Shown piece by piece: positions 46,491 through 57,559 of a stretch of DNA of 64,000 nt (position 1 is its first letter; each line of letters starts with the position of its first letter). Under the pieces are notes generated by a model. It did no database searches and was not told the DNA's origin. It saw only the letters and a program-made list of their open reading frames with translations. The DNA comes from Lunularia cruciata. Its lineage: Eukaryota > Streptophyta > Marchantiopsida > Lunulariales > Lunulariaceae. Where the stretch lies: the NCBI GenBank assembly GCA_948567375.1, contig OX419760.1, positions 17,856,001 to 17,920,000 on the forward strand, given 5' to 3'. Position numbers and translations under genes: made by a program.

Positions 46491-49400
46491 ATTTTTTGTT
46501 TTTTTTTGAGATGTAGAAGAAGAAGTGTATAGAAAAGTCAAATTGCACCTGTATGGCCAAAGAAGGCAAAAAAAAGTGTCTTTGGGATGAAACCCGAGGT
46601 AATGTGGCTTTGGGTCATAAGGCAAAGTACTCAAAATTTCACTGTCAGCATACAACCCAAAGTAAGGAGTCTTTGCATTGGGGTTGCTCAACCCGAGGTG
46701 AGGACAATGTAACAACTTTCCTTCGAGAAGAGAGATTCAAGAAAGGACCGTTCAAAACCGGCGGTCATACGTGTGAAGGACACTTGACCGTGACAAGAGC
46801 ATGCAAGAGGTGTGATTTCTCGGTAAAAACTTGAATTAAAGAGAGACAAAGAAGGCACGACTATAAAAATTGGGCTAAAGACAAAGAAATGACAAGCAAT
46901 TTTCCCTTGCTGTTAAGAAGTTGTCTTGCAGGAGATTGGGGGAAGGGAAGTAAAGTTGAAGACCCATTGGTGTGTAGAAGAGAATTTGAGAGAGCTAATC
47001 CGGGAATCAGTAGGAAGAATAGTCCCCAGCCTAGAGAGGAAGAGAGAAAGATGGGAGTAGGGAAGAAGAACTCCGAATTTGTAGTGAGAAATCATGCAAT
47101 TTGGAGGTAAGATGTGATCAAAAGAATTGAAGTCTTCAGCAGACTTCGGATCACATTCTTGGCATGGAACTGGAATGTAAGCTTTCTAGGGTTCATGACT
47201 GAGATAATCAAGAGTAGATGTCTTGATGGCCCCAAGGAAGAGGGGAAGAGAGGTAATCTGGCTTGTTGGATGGAGTTAGATTGGAGGTTAGTACTCGGAA
47301 GAGAAGTAGGCACGGAGCATGGTGCCACCTTCTTGGGGAAGGGAGAAGTAGCAGAAGAAACCCAAGAGGTGAGAGATGCTTTCTCTTCAAAGCGCACAAA
47401 GAATGGATACAAAGTAGAGAGTTACAAGGATCTTGTCAAGCAAGGGATTGTGAGTGATCTAATGGCGATCTTGAAGACAGAGAGAACAACTTATGTGATG
47501 AAGCACCAAGCGGTGTTCTTCCATAAGATGTTTGCAAGAGAGCCAATTAATTGGGCGAAGTGTTTTCATGGGCGAACAAGACAGATGGTGTGGAATTTAC
47601 GGGATAAATTGCCTCCGCATTACATTGTGCCGTTTGCAGCTCATTTCTATCTAGGGCTGAACTTGCTCAATGTGGCGGAGCGCAACAAGATGGTGTTGCA
47701 TTTCCACCCTGACGTAAGAAAGGATGTTGACGCGGAGGAACAACAATACATACATTCTTCAGATTAGGGCAGCGATGAGTACTACGCACAAGTGGGGAAG
47801 AGTGTGCAGTTGGACGTGAGTACTCTGAAGTTGAAGAAGAGGAGTTGACAAGGAGAAGGAGAAGACGTTGAGAAAGTAAGACCTTAGAAGACCAGAAGAG
47901 TAAACCCGAGGAAAGGTATGGTGGTAATTGCATTGTTGGAGGAAGAATCAGAGGGCAAAGCCAAGTGCAAGTCCAAAGACTCAAAAAGAGATGAAGAACC
48001 CGAGTTCACACTACAAAGTGAAGACACAAGTAGTGACAACAACGATGGAGGGGAGATGGCATTGGTACTCAAGGAAGAGAAAGTCACGATGGAGATGGAG
48101 GAGAAAGGTAACTTGAAGTTGGAAGGCAAAGTGCCAGCGCAGGAAGAAAGGTTGAGAGAGTTACTTTGCAATCAAGAGGAAAAGATTGTGTAGAAAGAGA
48201 AGGAGAAGGAGGCTATGAAAGCCAAGTTTGAAGCAGAATTGGCAATGTACCAAGAAGATTGGCTTGCAGATCAAGAACGGGAGAGGAAAATGAGATTGGA
48301 GCCATTAAAAGAGATCGTGATAAAGATGAATGCGATGTTGAGTACAGAGGCCAGTGTGCGCATCAAAGAGACAAGGCTGCACGAGTTGAAGTTGTTGGTG
48401 CAGGAGACATACGAAGGACAAAGATTTGAATGCTTTGTTGATCAGTCTAAGAACTCGTGTAGATAGGAAGATATTGGAAGTAGAAGACAATATCACAATT
48501 AGATTAGACTTAGTCAAATCAGAAATAGATAAACTTCGGAAGGATGTTAGAGCAAAACCCGAAGTAGATGAAATAGGAGTGCATATGTCTTTGGAGTTAC
48601 CATTGGAGACATTAGAGAAGAGTGGGTCGGGAGATAACAAGTTAGATAAATTACCTACTAGTGGAATTTCAGATCAGGAAAGAGAATTGTTTGATTTGGT
48701 AGAGGAGTTAGGAGTTGTGAAAACCAAGGATAGAGTAGTAGTGAGTGAAGTTACTTCGGGTTTGGGTTTGAAAGCCGAGGAAGAAGTAGACATCGGATCG
48801 GATTAGTGATAGATTTGAGATTTGAAGAGGCAGATATGAAGAGGTGCATTGTCATTTTGGATCTGCAAGTTAGAAGAGTTGTTAGAAATTTTTGTTTGCT
48901 TCACTATTTAAGAGTGGCATTTGTTGTCTTATGTTGTTCAGTGCTCATAATTTCTAAAAATAGATAAAGCAAAGTGCTGTGAAGTAGTGCTCGTCGTTTG
49001 AGCTTGATTCCGAGTATTAGCTTTGTGATTGTGTTTGTGAGTGTGTGGAGAAATTCGAAGTGCAAGTCAATGTGCTTGTTGGATGTTGGATTCCACAGCC
49101 TTGATCTTCATTCTGTGTGTTTGATCTTAAGTGAAGTGCAATCAAAGCAATGCCTTGGCAGATATGAGAGGAATTGTAGTGTTGGTAGTATTCTGCATTT
49201 GTGAGTGCAGCGTAGTGTTGATGTGAAGCAATTTTGATCGAGGAAGTTGTGCCTTCAGTGGAGGGGTGGAACACAATTCTGAGGTGAAGTTGTTTTGCAA
49301 TGATGTGCCATTTTTGGGAGAGCTTGAAGGATCATCACAATCAAGATTGTTTGGAAAGAATTGAAGGTGTTGTGATTAAGGAGTGTTACTTCGTGACAAG

Positions 49401-49600
49401 ACTGCAAATCAATGCTTGTTACTCTCTTCTGGGTGTGGTTTCTACCTAAGAGATTAAAGACACAACCAAGAAGAACTACATTGTGAAATTTGACTTTGTA
49501 ATTGGACATTTCTGACTCGTATCTCTGTGGGAATGAACTTTACTTACCCGATAACCGCAAAAGTGATATTTGCCGGGTTGTCACAAGTATTCTTATCAAG
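46490..49600 (+). mobile_element. Insert of unknown type splitting the gypsy protease
   Basis: About 3.1 kb with no recognisable gypsy sequence, lying between the two halves of protease. It contains a TATA-like CTATAAAAA near 46860 and a long, interrupted set of plus-strand frames. I could not define its ends: no LTR pair, terminal inverted repeat or target duplication was convincing. It could be a non-autonomous retroelement that inserted there, or an extra region acquired by this gypsy family. Confidence 0.5.
46889..48806 (+). pseudogene. Interrupted ORF of unknown family with coiled-coil C-terminus
   Basis: Frames 46889-47110, 47114-47767, 47918-48193, 48215-48466 and 48426-48806 form one decayed coding region of about 600 codons, separated by single stops or small shifts. 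The middle part has a conserved-looking globular segment (AREPINWAKCFHGRTRQMVW, LRDKLPPHYIVPFAAHFYLG). The rest is acidic and Lys/Glu-rich coiled coil (KAKFEAELAMYQEDW; LDLVKSEIDKLRKDVRAKPE). There is no RT, integrase, protease or transposase motif. I do not recognise the family; the layout recalls gag-like proteins of non-autonomous LTR elements. Confidence 0.55.
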
Positions 49601-49927
49601 CTAGTGTTTGGAAGTAGTTTGATGATGGCAGATGGTAGAAAGGATTTTGCATTCCACACCTCACATCTTGTTACCTTCAAGATTAGGAAGGAGTATTTGG
49701 AGTGTATGAGGTTTGTAGTGGCACCTCTATACTATGATATCATTCTAGGTCTACCTTGGCTTGAACGTCATAAGGTTCAATTTGATTGGACCCAACAAAA
49801 AATTCAAGTACAACACCACGATAGGAATTTCCGATTAGGTTGTCAAGCACCTCTGAGTAAGACACCTAAGAATAGTGAGTCCCAAGATGGGAAGTTTGTT
49901 GAGAAGGTAGCCATAGAGCGAATCTAG
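49502..49927 (+). pseudogene. Gypsy protease C-terminal part
   Basis: From about 49600 it reads SSLMMADGRKDFAFHTSHL, then YYDIILGLPWLERHKVQFDW, the typical end of a gypsy protease domain and lead into RT. The first 100 bases of the frame belong to the insert. After 49927 the frame breaks in a short duplicated segment (repeats of AGTCCCAAGATGGGAAGTTTG). Confidence 0.78.
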
Positions 49928-50207
49928 AAGGGAGATGAGTCCCAAGATGGGAAGTTTGCCAGGAAGGCAACCATGGGCAAGCTTGCAAGAGAGATGAGTC
50001 CATGGAAGGGAATTTGGTTAGTAAAGCAGCCATAGAGCAAGCTTTGGAGGAAGATAAGTCTATATTTGCGGTGTGGATCAAGCAAATTGCATAAGAACAA
50101 TCCAAGGAGGACCAAGAGCCTCATCAAGCAATGGTTGATTGGATAGTTCAAGAGTTTGCGGATGTGTTTCTGGATGATTGCCAAAGGGATTACCCTCCAA
50201 TTGAGGT

Positions 50208-50800
50208 ATGCCCTTCAAGATCAAGTTATTGCTAGGGAGTACTCCAATGATTAGACTGATCTATCGGCTCTCACCAAAGGAGTTGGAGGAGTTGCAAACA
50301 AAACTTACAGAGTTGACTGACCTCTTGGGAAAGAACTTGAGTTTCCATTGGACCACCAAGCATGAGGAAGTATTCCAAAAGTTAAAGCATATGGTGTCTT
50401 CAAGACCCATTCTTCAACCATGTATCCTCAACTACCTTGTGTGGTTGATTTTGATGCTTCTAACTTTGCAATTGGAGCTGTGTTGCAATAGGAATTCCCA
50501 GATGGACTATATCCCATTGCCTTTGTGTCTTGTTGACTAAATACAGCTGAACAAAATTACTCTGCTCAAGATTGGGAACAACTTGCAATGGCATATGCCA
50601 CCAAGGTATAGAGGCATTACCTCTTGGAGAAGCAAATGGTCATGCAAACTGATCATAAGCTATTGTTGCAGACCTTACACTTGGAACACATGAAGAGTCG
50701 ACATCATTGATGGGAAGAGCAACTCCAATTTTTTGACATCAAACTTGAGTACAAACTAGGTTGGTTCCATGTCATCCCTGATGCTCTATCATGATGACCT
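50208..50800 (+). pseudogene. Gypsy RT remnant and RNase H, RT core deleted
   Basis: RT starts IYRLSPKELEELQTKLTELT but jumps directly to LSFHWTTKHEEVFQKLKHMV, so the palm with the YxDD motif is missing. The RNase H/connection then follows with stops (FDASNFAIGAVLQ, AYATKV, MQTDHKLLLQ). The deletion removes the catalytic core, so the copy cannot reverse-transcribe. Confidence 0.82.
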
Positions 50801-50803
50801 GAT

Positions 50804-52300
50804 TTGAAGTCTCTTCCTCTCATCACGATGGCAATTACGATGGTGTCAATTGACCCCAAGGTCCATAATGAGTTTTGGTCAGCTCTACAACAAGATCCCT
50901 TCTTCCAAATGGTACATGGTCATCTGATAACATGGGACAAGGAGTACAATACCTTCTCCTTCAAGGAAGGCCTTCTATTCCATGCGGATTGGATCTATGT
51001 TCCCCAGCCAAAGGTGATCTCCAACTTGTGTGCCTTTAGGAAGCCCATGATTTACCCATAGCTGGTCACATGGAGGTAGACAAGACCTTGGGTACCCTCC
51101 AATGCCAATGATGGTGGCCCAACATGACGATGGTGGCCCAACATGACACAAGATGTTTGGGAGTTTGTCCAATCATGTGAGAGTTGTCAACACAATAAGG
51201 CCAATAAGAAGCCGAGTGGACTCCTTCAGGCACTTCCCATTCCAACTACCTATTTAGAACATGTGAGCTTAGATCTCATCACCTCCTTGCCTAGGACACA
51301 ACAAGGTCACACAACAATTCTGGTGTTTGTGGATAAGCTGAGTAAGCAAATCTATTTGGCACCAATGGTTGATACTATAAATGCTCCAACCTTGGCGCAA
51401 CTCTACTTCAATAATGTATTCAAACATCATAGGATGCAATGTGTACTCATCTCCGACCGTGATCCTCATTTCACCAGAAAGTTTTGGCAAGCCCCCTTCT
51501 AGATACTTGGCACCAAGCTTGCTTTGTCCACAACCTATCATCCTCAAACTGATGGACAAATTGAACGTGCAAATCACACTTTTGAAGATATGCTTTGTGC
51601 CTTTGTCAACATTCACCATACCAATTGGGATGAATGTCTTGCAGCTGCGGAGTTTGCATACAACAATTCTAAACAGGCAAGCACCGAATTCTCTCCTTTC
51701 TTTCTCAATTTTGGCCAAGATCCGCTTGTCCCAGATTCTCTTCTTGCTCTTCCTCCGTCTCAAGTACCTCATACTTCAACCTTCTTGACCACCATAACCA
51801 AATCTCTCCAAGAAGCCAAATCTCACCTTTGAAGTAGATGATAAAGTTATGCTATCTTCTAGTAATCCACACTTCCCACTTGATACCTAAGTTTGTAAAC
51901 TTGCCCCTAATTGGATAGGACCTTTCGATGTCACCCAAATTGTCTCTAATGTTTCTTATTGACTTGCCTTGCCTTGCCTTGTCATATGTGCATCTATCTT
52001 GTCTTTCATGTTTCCAAGTTGAAACCCTTTGTTCCTAACCCCTCTTCCTTCTCCTCTTGAGTCCAACCTCCTCCTCTCCCTATCCCTATCAATGATCATG
52101 GGGAGTACGAAGTTGATCATATCCTTGCACGTTGCCACATCCAACAAGGATGCCACCAACATACAAAGTACAAGGTCCTTTGGAAAGGGTATCCCCTTCA
52201 TGATGCCACATGGGAACCTCTTTCTCACCTCCAGAATGCACAGACGGCCATCCAAGAGTTTGAAGCTTCAATGGCGACGAGGACGTCACCAACTAGCGGT
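50804..52300 (+). pseudogene. Gypsy integrase with C-terminal chromodomain
   Basis: The zinc-finger remnant CESCQHNKANKKPSG is followed by core motifs SLDLITSLPRT, LISDRDPHFT and TDGQIERANHTF, which carry the three catalytic acids, though a TAG near 51500 splits the core. At 52103-52264 a chromodomain reads EYEVDHILARCHIQ, KVLWKGYP, ATWEPLSHLQNA. Chromodomains in this position guide insertion toward particular chromatin in chromoviruses. The frame runs on into the LTR. Confidence 0.88.
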
Positions 52301-52309
52301 GGGGGAATA

Positions 52310-52719
52310 TATAATAGTATGGAGTTTAGTAATGTAGTTAAAAAGGCTAACAAAGTAGAGAATAAGCCAAATTAGCCTAGAATATTCCAAAGCATCTAGG
52401 AAGCTTCTTGGGAAGCTTCCCAACTAGTTAACTTGCGCTCCAAGTAGGTAGCTTCTAGAAGCTTCTAACTAGCTTAGCTTGCATGCCAAGTAGGCGGCTT
52501 CTAGAAGGAAGCTTCTTGAGAAGCTTCCTAGTTAACTTGGCTTGCACTCTAAGAAAGCGGCTCAAGGAAGCTTCTTGAGAAGCTTCTCAAGGGCCTTGTA
52601 TGCTACCTATAAATACCAAAGCCAAAGCTCATGCTAGACATTCAGAGTTTTCTTTCATTCAATTGTCCTAATGTGAGTTTCCATTCTCCTATTTCTCTCC
52701 TTGGTCTTGGTCTTTTATA
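52310..52719 (+). repeat. 3' LTR of the gypsy element
   Basis: 410 bp. It shares the TATA box (52608-52615) and the perfect HSE-like TTCTAGAAGCTTC (52453-52465). It is shorter than the 5' LTR through loss of short repeat units. It begins TA rather than TG and ends TA rather than CA, consistent with G-to-A and C-to-T mutation. Confidence 0.9.
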
Positions 52720-54420
52720 GGTCAGGTGCCCTAGGCTCTTGCCTAGGCTCACATTTCATGTATTTGTATTGTGTTTTTAGCCTTTTGACTCTTTGGGTAT
52801 TCCGGGCTCTATATTTCATTGTTTCATTAATGTGGCTAGTACTTCCATCTTGGACAATCCTTTGTCCTGCTTGTTGTCTTCTCTCCAAAGTCCACCTTTG
52901 GACTGATGTCTTTCCTTGTCCTTGAAAGAGCACACATCTTCCACCTTGAGCATGTCTTTGTAGCCTTTGCTTTTGGCTTAGAAGGAGTTACTGGTCATTT
53001 CCTAAGTATTGGCTCCACAACAATTTCTTGTTGCCTTTTCTTCTTGAAGCCCAAGATGTTGTAAGCTTCTTTTACCTCCACATAATTCCTTGTGAAAGCA
53101 ATTTTGCATCCAGTTCTAAGCACTTTCATATCATATGTGCTTGTTCCTTGGGTTTGTCAAAATACCCTAAGGGAAAAAGTGGTCCAGGTACTTCTTCTTC
53201 CCTCTAGGGTAGTAACTCCATCCCTAGGTAGAAATGGAAAATTAAGAGAGACACCAAAGTCACTCCTCCTTTCTTGTTCATTATTCATGCAAGTTCTCTC
53301 ACCCTTTCCTAAAATATCATTGCTCAATTTAGAAGCTTTCCTTGGTGTAAATACTCAAAAAAGATTGCATAGCTGTTGTTCAAGAAGTTGTTTGTTTGGA
53401 TTTAAACAAATTCATGATTGATTTGACTAGAATCCTCCTTGCAAGATCCCTTGATACATGGAATGGATCAACCATTGTTGGTCTTCTTTTCCCTGAAAGT
53501 GGTCTTGAACTTGGCTTCAATTGTCAAGTTTAGGCAAGTCACATACTATCCATAGTCATGTTGTTTAAGGGTGAATTACTAGGCCCCAACACTCTCTAGC
53601 AATGCTCCTCAATCTAGGTAAAGAGGTTCTTCTTAAATACTCTAGCCTTGGATCTCAATTATCTCTTATTTCATGCAACATTGCATGATTGCTTAATTCA
53701 CAATTCCATAGCAAGAATTTGAACTTTCTTGCTACGGACCAATTCCTATCTAAAATAAAACCCCCCTTAAATAATCTTAGGGCTTTGATATTGAATTTGG
53801 GTGCCCTTCTTATCCTCCTTTGTGCACTAGGGGCAGCCACTTCCCTTCCCTTCTGTCCTCTCACCATTCCCACTTCTCTTTCTTACTTCATAACTCTTCT
53901 AATACATACACACTCTCTCTAAAATATGAAGGTTTAAGTAAAAATTCTTGTCAAGGGTGAGATAAATGTAGCCAATCTTGCTTAAGTTGATTCTGAAAAG
54001 TGTGAAAAGGATCCAAGTACCAGGTGGATATTCAAGGTGTCAGCCCAACAGTAACAAACTTTTGTTAAGCATGCTCTTTGGTGAGCACTTGCTACTCACA
54101 CATGTAAGTGGTTGGTACAATTGAATGGTCATAAATATCTGGTTCTTGATCTATCAGTGCCACATTTATTTGTGAAAATTTAGGCTGAGGAACTTCCAAG
54201 CAGAATGACTTTTCTGGCCGCAGGTTGTTCAAGGGCAAAGGTCTTGCTTCATGACAAAGATCTCCCAAGGCAAAAGGTTCCTTGTCAAAGGTTCTCTTGT
54301 CTAACAACCTTCCTTCTTGGAGAGCCATGCTTTGTGCTCTTGGTCTAGATCTACTACTAGTTCTTCCACATCATATCCCTTCCGTGTCACCTTCCCTTTG
54401 ATAGTGCAATTCCCTCTGGG

Positions 54421-54627
54421 GTGGAAGGTAATTGATCATTTACTTTGCATCTTTGTTACTGATTGATTATTTCTACACTCTTCTTCTCTAAGTCCTACAA
54501 GAGAAAAAGAAGAAGGTATGCTTTGGAAGGTAATTGATCATTTACTTTCCATCTTTGTTACTGATTGACTATTTCTACACTCTTCTTCTCTAAGTCCTAC
54601 AAGAAAAAGACAAGAAGGTGTGCTTTG
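54421..54627. repeat. Tandem duplication, about 104 bp x2
   Basis: Two adjacent copies begin GGAAGGTAATTGATCATTTA and share most of the following 100 bases (a long stretch ending TCTCTAAGTCCTACAAGA), with few substitutions, so the duplication is fairly recent. Confidence 0.85.
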
Positions 54628-55044
54628 CAAAGATGTGAGGCTTCATAATATCTACTTACCAATCAACAATAATTGATATACCAAGACATGTAATAGATGA
54701 TATGTCAAGACATACGTGGGTGAAGGCATTGCACTTATTTCTATTCAACATCCAAAAATAGATGAAAAATAAAGCAAGACATGTAGTTTGTGATATATCT
54801 AAATATGTATTAGTAAATGAGTTTCCACACAATATGAAGATAATTTAATCAAATTTTTTTTCTACGGTGCTAGAAATTTGAAAGTGTTTAGAAATGCCCA
54901 AACCATTTTAATCTATTTGGCACTAAATAAAAGATATGCCAAAGTAGAATTGAATGAACCAAGCATAAAGGTACCTGGTCAGGTTTCCTAGATAGGACAT
55001 CTCACCGTTATAGTTGATTGACAAATCATTGGATTGTCTCTTTG

Positions 55045-55497
55045 TGAAACAAGAACTAGTGAACCAACTAGTTTGGTAAATCATACATCTAAACCCATGT
55101 TGTTGGTTTTTGACTTCAATATAAGATCACAATAAAAGCCTTGTCTATCATTAAAATGTGTTTCTAATGCTTATATCATCACTTACATCTAGTATGTAAA
55201 AAAACATTAAGAGTGCTAAAATTAAATATAATGCCAAAAGATTAACAATTTGACTACAACTAGCTATTACTTTGGCATTGTTTTTACGAACAACAATGCC
55301 ATCTATGCTATCCATTTGACTTTTTCTGCACTCTCAGATTCTTTTACAAACTAGATGTAAGTGATGATAACATCACTAGCAACACATTTAATGATTGACA
55401 AGGCTTTTATTGTGATCTGATATTGAAGTCAAAGACTAACTGAATTGGTTTAAATTTAGGATTTACCAAACTAGTTGCTTCACTAGTTTGTGTTTCT
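55045..55497. mobile_element. Fold-back / MITE-like element, about 450 bp
   Basis: The left arm (about 55045-55225) and right arm (about 55320-55497) are complementary over long stretches. For example CTAGTTTGGTAAATC on the left pairs with GATTTACCAAACTAG on the right, and CACAATAAAAGCCTTGTC pairs with GACAAGGCTTTTATTGTG. The centre has a further small hairpin (GGCATTGTT/AACAATGCC). No coding capacity. Target duplication not determined. Confidence 0.75.
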
Positions 55498-57559
55498 TAC
55501 CTTGCCGTGTGTCTCCAGTGTTAGATCTAGACTGCACAGTTGAGACTAAAAGCACTGTTACTCCACCTTCATATAATTTCACAAGTCCCTTTTCACAAAT
55601 AATGGTAAATCACCCGTCTCGATTGACATAGTTCTCTACTTGGTTCAGTTTTTTCCTATTAGCAATAGTGATATTCATGTCTTCAAACATTCAATACAAA
55701 TAAAACGAGAGTTCAGACATTTGATATGATAATGTCAACAGCACTAAAGTAAACTACCGAATAGCACTACCCTAAACTTTATCTCAAGAGCACTCCTGAT
55801 CAACTAAGAAATAGATCCGGAAATGAGCTAAAAACAAATGGTCCTTTCAGCACTTTGTTTACTCTCTATCAACGGTTCAATATATAGATCTACAGAGGTA
55901 AGATTTAATCCGAATCTTCCATAAACTATTTAGATATAATGTCTTTTCAAATATCTCAAGATTAACTTTGAAGTCTTTGAAACTAAGGATCAAAACATGA
56001 GAAGTTCTCATTCCTTAAGATTATAGCCGAAGTTCACCATAAAGCTCATGGACTAGCTCACCTAGGACTTCCTTGGTAGACTATCTGACCATGATGAATT
56101 TGGTAGTTTAATCCAACAATGGAGGGCACATTTAGTACCCAAGCTCCTTTGGCTTTGGGTCTTGGGTTAATATGTTCGCATCTCATAGTCACACTCAATC
56201 CTAATGAGCTAATCAGGTGAAGACGATATTCACAAGGACTAACCTACATCTATTTGGAATGTGTGGTTAGAGTAACAGAGGTGACCTTTAATGGTCTAGT
56301 TTTTCTTTTGAAAGAGTTGATAAGATTATATATATTCAATCTTCTTTTTAATATAGGTAAAACAGATGTGGGGGTTATTTATCTTCCGGTCACCGGATAT
56401 GCAAGGTAGAGATATCAAAGAAATGAAAGTTGCAACTTAGCTCATCCTAAATCCTCTATGCTACCACTAAACCAATGCTTAACAACCAATGTATAAACTA
56501 ACCAATTGGGAAAGGCTTCAATTCAATGTCTTTTCTATCTTAACCTTATATTTCTCGTACCATAATCGTTTGTACAATATTCTCTAGACTATTTCCTGAG
56601 GACAGATCTAGAAAATAGAGATCTAGTAATCATCTGGTCCTTATTTGGATATGAACTATGGCAGGAACCGCATCAGTTTTATCTCTGATTAGATTATCAC
56701 GAATATTGTACTATATGCATCATTTCACACTAATGTAAGAGGTATCGTAGCTCAATTTATATTATCTAAAATCAAAATCTTTATAATTTGTCATTCAGGT
56801 AGGACAAGTCTTCTACTGAATGAAAAATACGGAAACCGCAAAGTCTTCACCCGCCCAGTGTGTGATGCAAGAAAATATCGACTCTAATTGATCATAATCG
56901 AGGATGCTACTGCGAGGTACTTAACCACGTTCTTTGCTTCAGAATCTCCGTGTATGTCTTCGCCCACGTCAGGATCCATAGATAAACAGCGTGGGGGTCA
57001 TAAACTTGTTATTGCCGGTCAGACAACGGCACAGAAGCTGCAGCCAGTAGACAAATTGGGCGGGCATGAGCAATACTGCGTCCAGTTTCGTTTAGCGAAC
57101 AAGACCCGGCCTCTGGAGTTCGAATTGCCGAGGACTTGTAATAGATTCCAATGTGGAATACACTCACGGGATACTTTCCCGGCGAACTATTTAACCTCTT
57201 AGTGTCGAATTATGTTTGCCGACTAAAACATCCAATAGCCGAATTGCCGGTTAACTCCTCCTCCCCTAGTTCCCGGCTCACATCGGCCCGACGCTCTCAA
57301 CCAGCGGTGTGAAGCTCAGGTTATATACGGTTCACAACCAAAAGACCTGTCTGTTTATTTGACATAGTTTTCTCTCCATCGCTGTACTCAATTCCACCGC
57401 GACTGCACTTTCCTGAACTATATTCGTCCAGCTACAGCACTGTACAACCACAGTTTCGTCCATAACTCGTCTACAGCAGTCCAACCAACTACTGTAGTTC
57501 TACAGTGTAGGTTCCATTCAGCCGTCCCGACTGCGGATCATATTCTGAAGCAAATCAAG

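Larger units (their letters stand above)
44602..52719 (+). mobile_element. Ty3/gypsy chromovirus, full-length, decayed (TSD GGTCA)
   Basis: An 8.1-kb element with LTRs at 44602-45033 and 52310-52719 and TSD GGTCA (44597-44601 and 52720-52724). Order: LTR, primer site TGGTATCAGAGC (45035-45046), gag with zinc knuckle, protease start, about 3 kb of unrelated insert, protease end, RT remnant with the catalytic core missing, RNase H, integrase, chromodomain, polypurine tract GGTGGGGGAATA, LTR. The integrase-to-chromodomain order marks it as a chromovirus. Stops occur in nearly every domain. The left LTR ends TGTAA...TTACA, but both ends of the right LTR have changed to TA. Confidence 0.93.
52725..57559. 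other. Intergenic, repeat-derived, no gene recognised
   Basis: The segment just after the gypsy element (52725-52900) may be the 3' tail of the interrupted LINE. The rest has only short open frames with no domain. It contains a tandem duplication (54421-54627) and a fold-back element (55045-55497). Confidence 0.5.
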
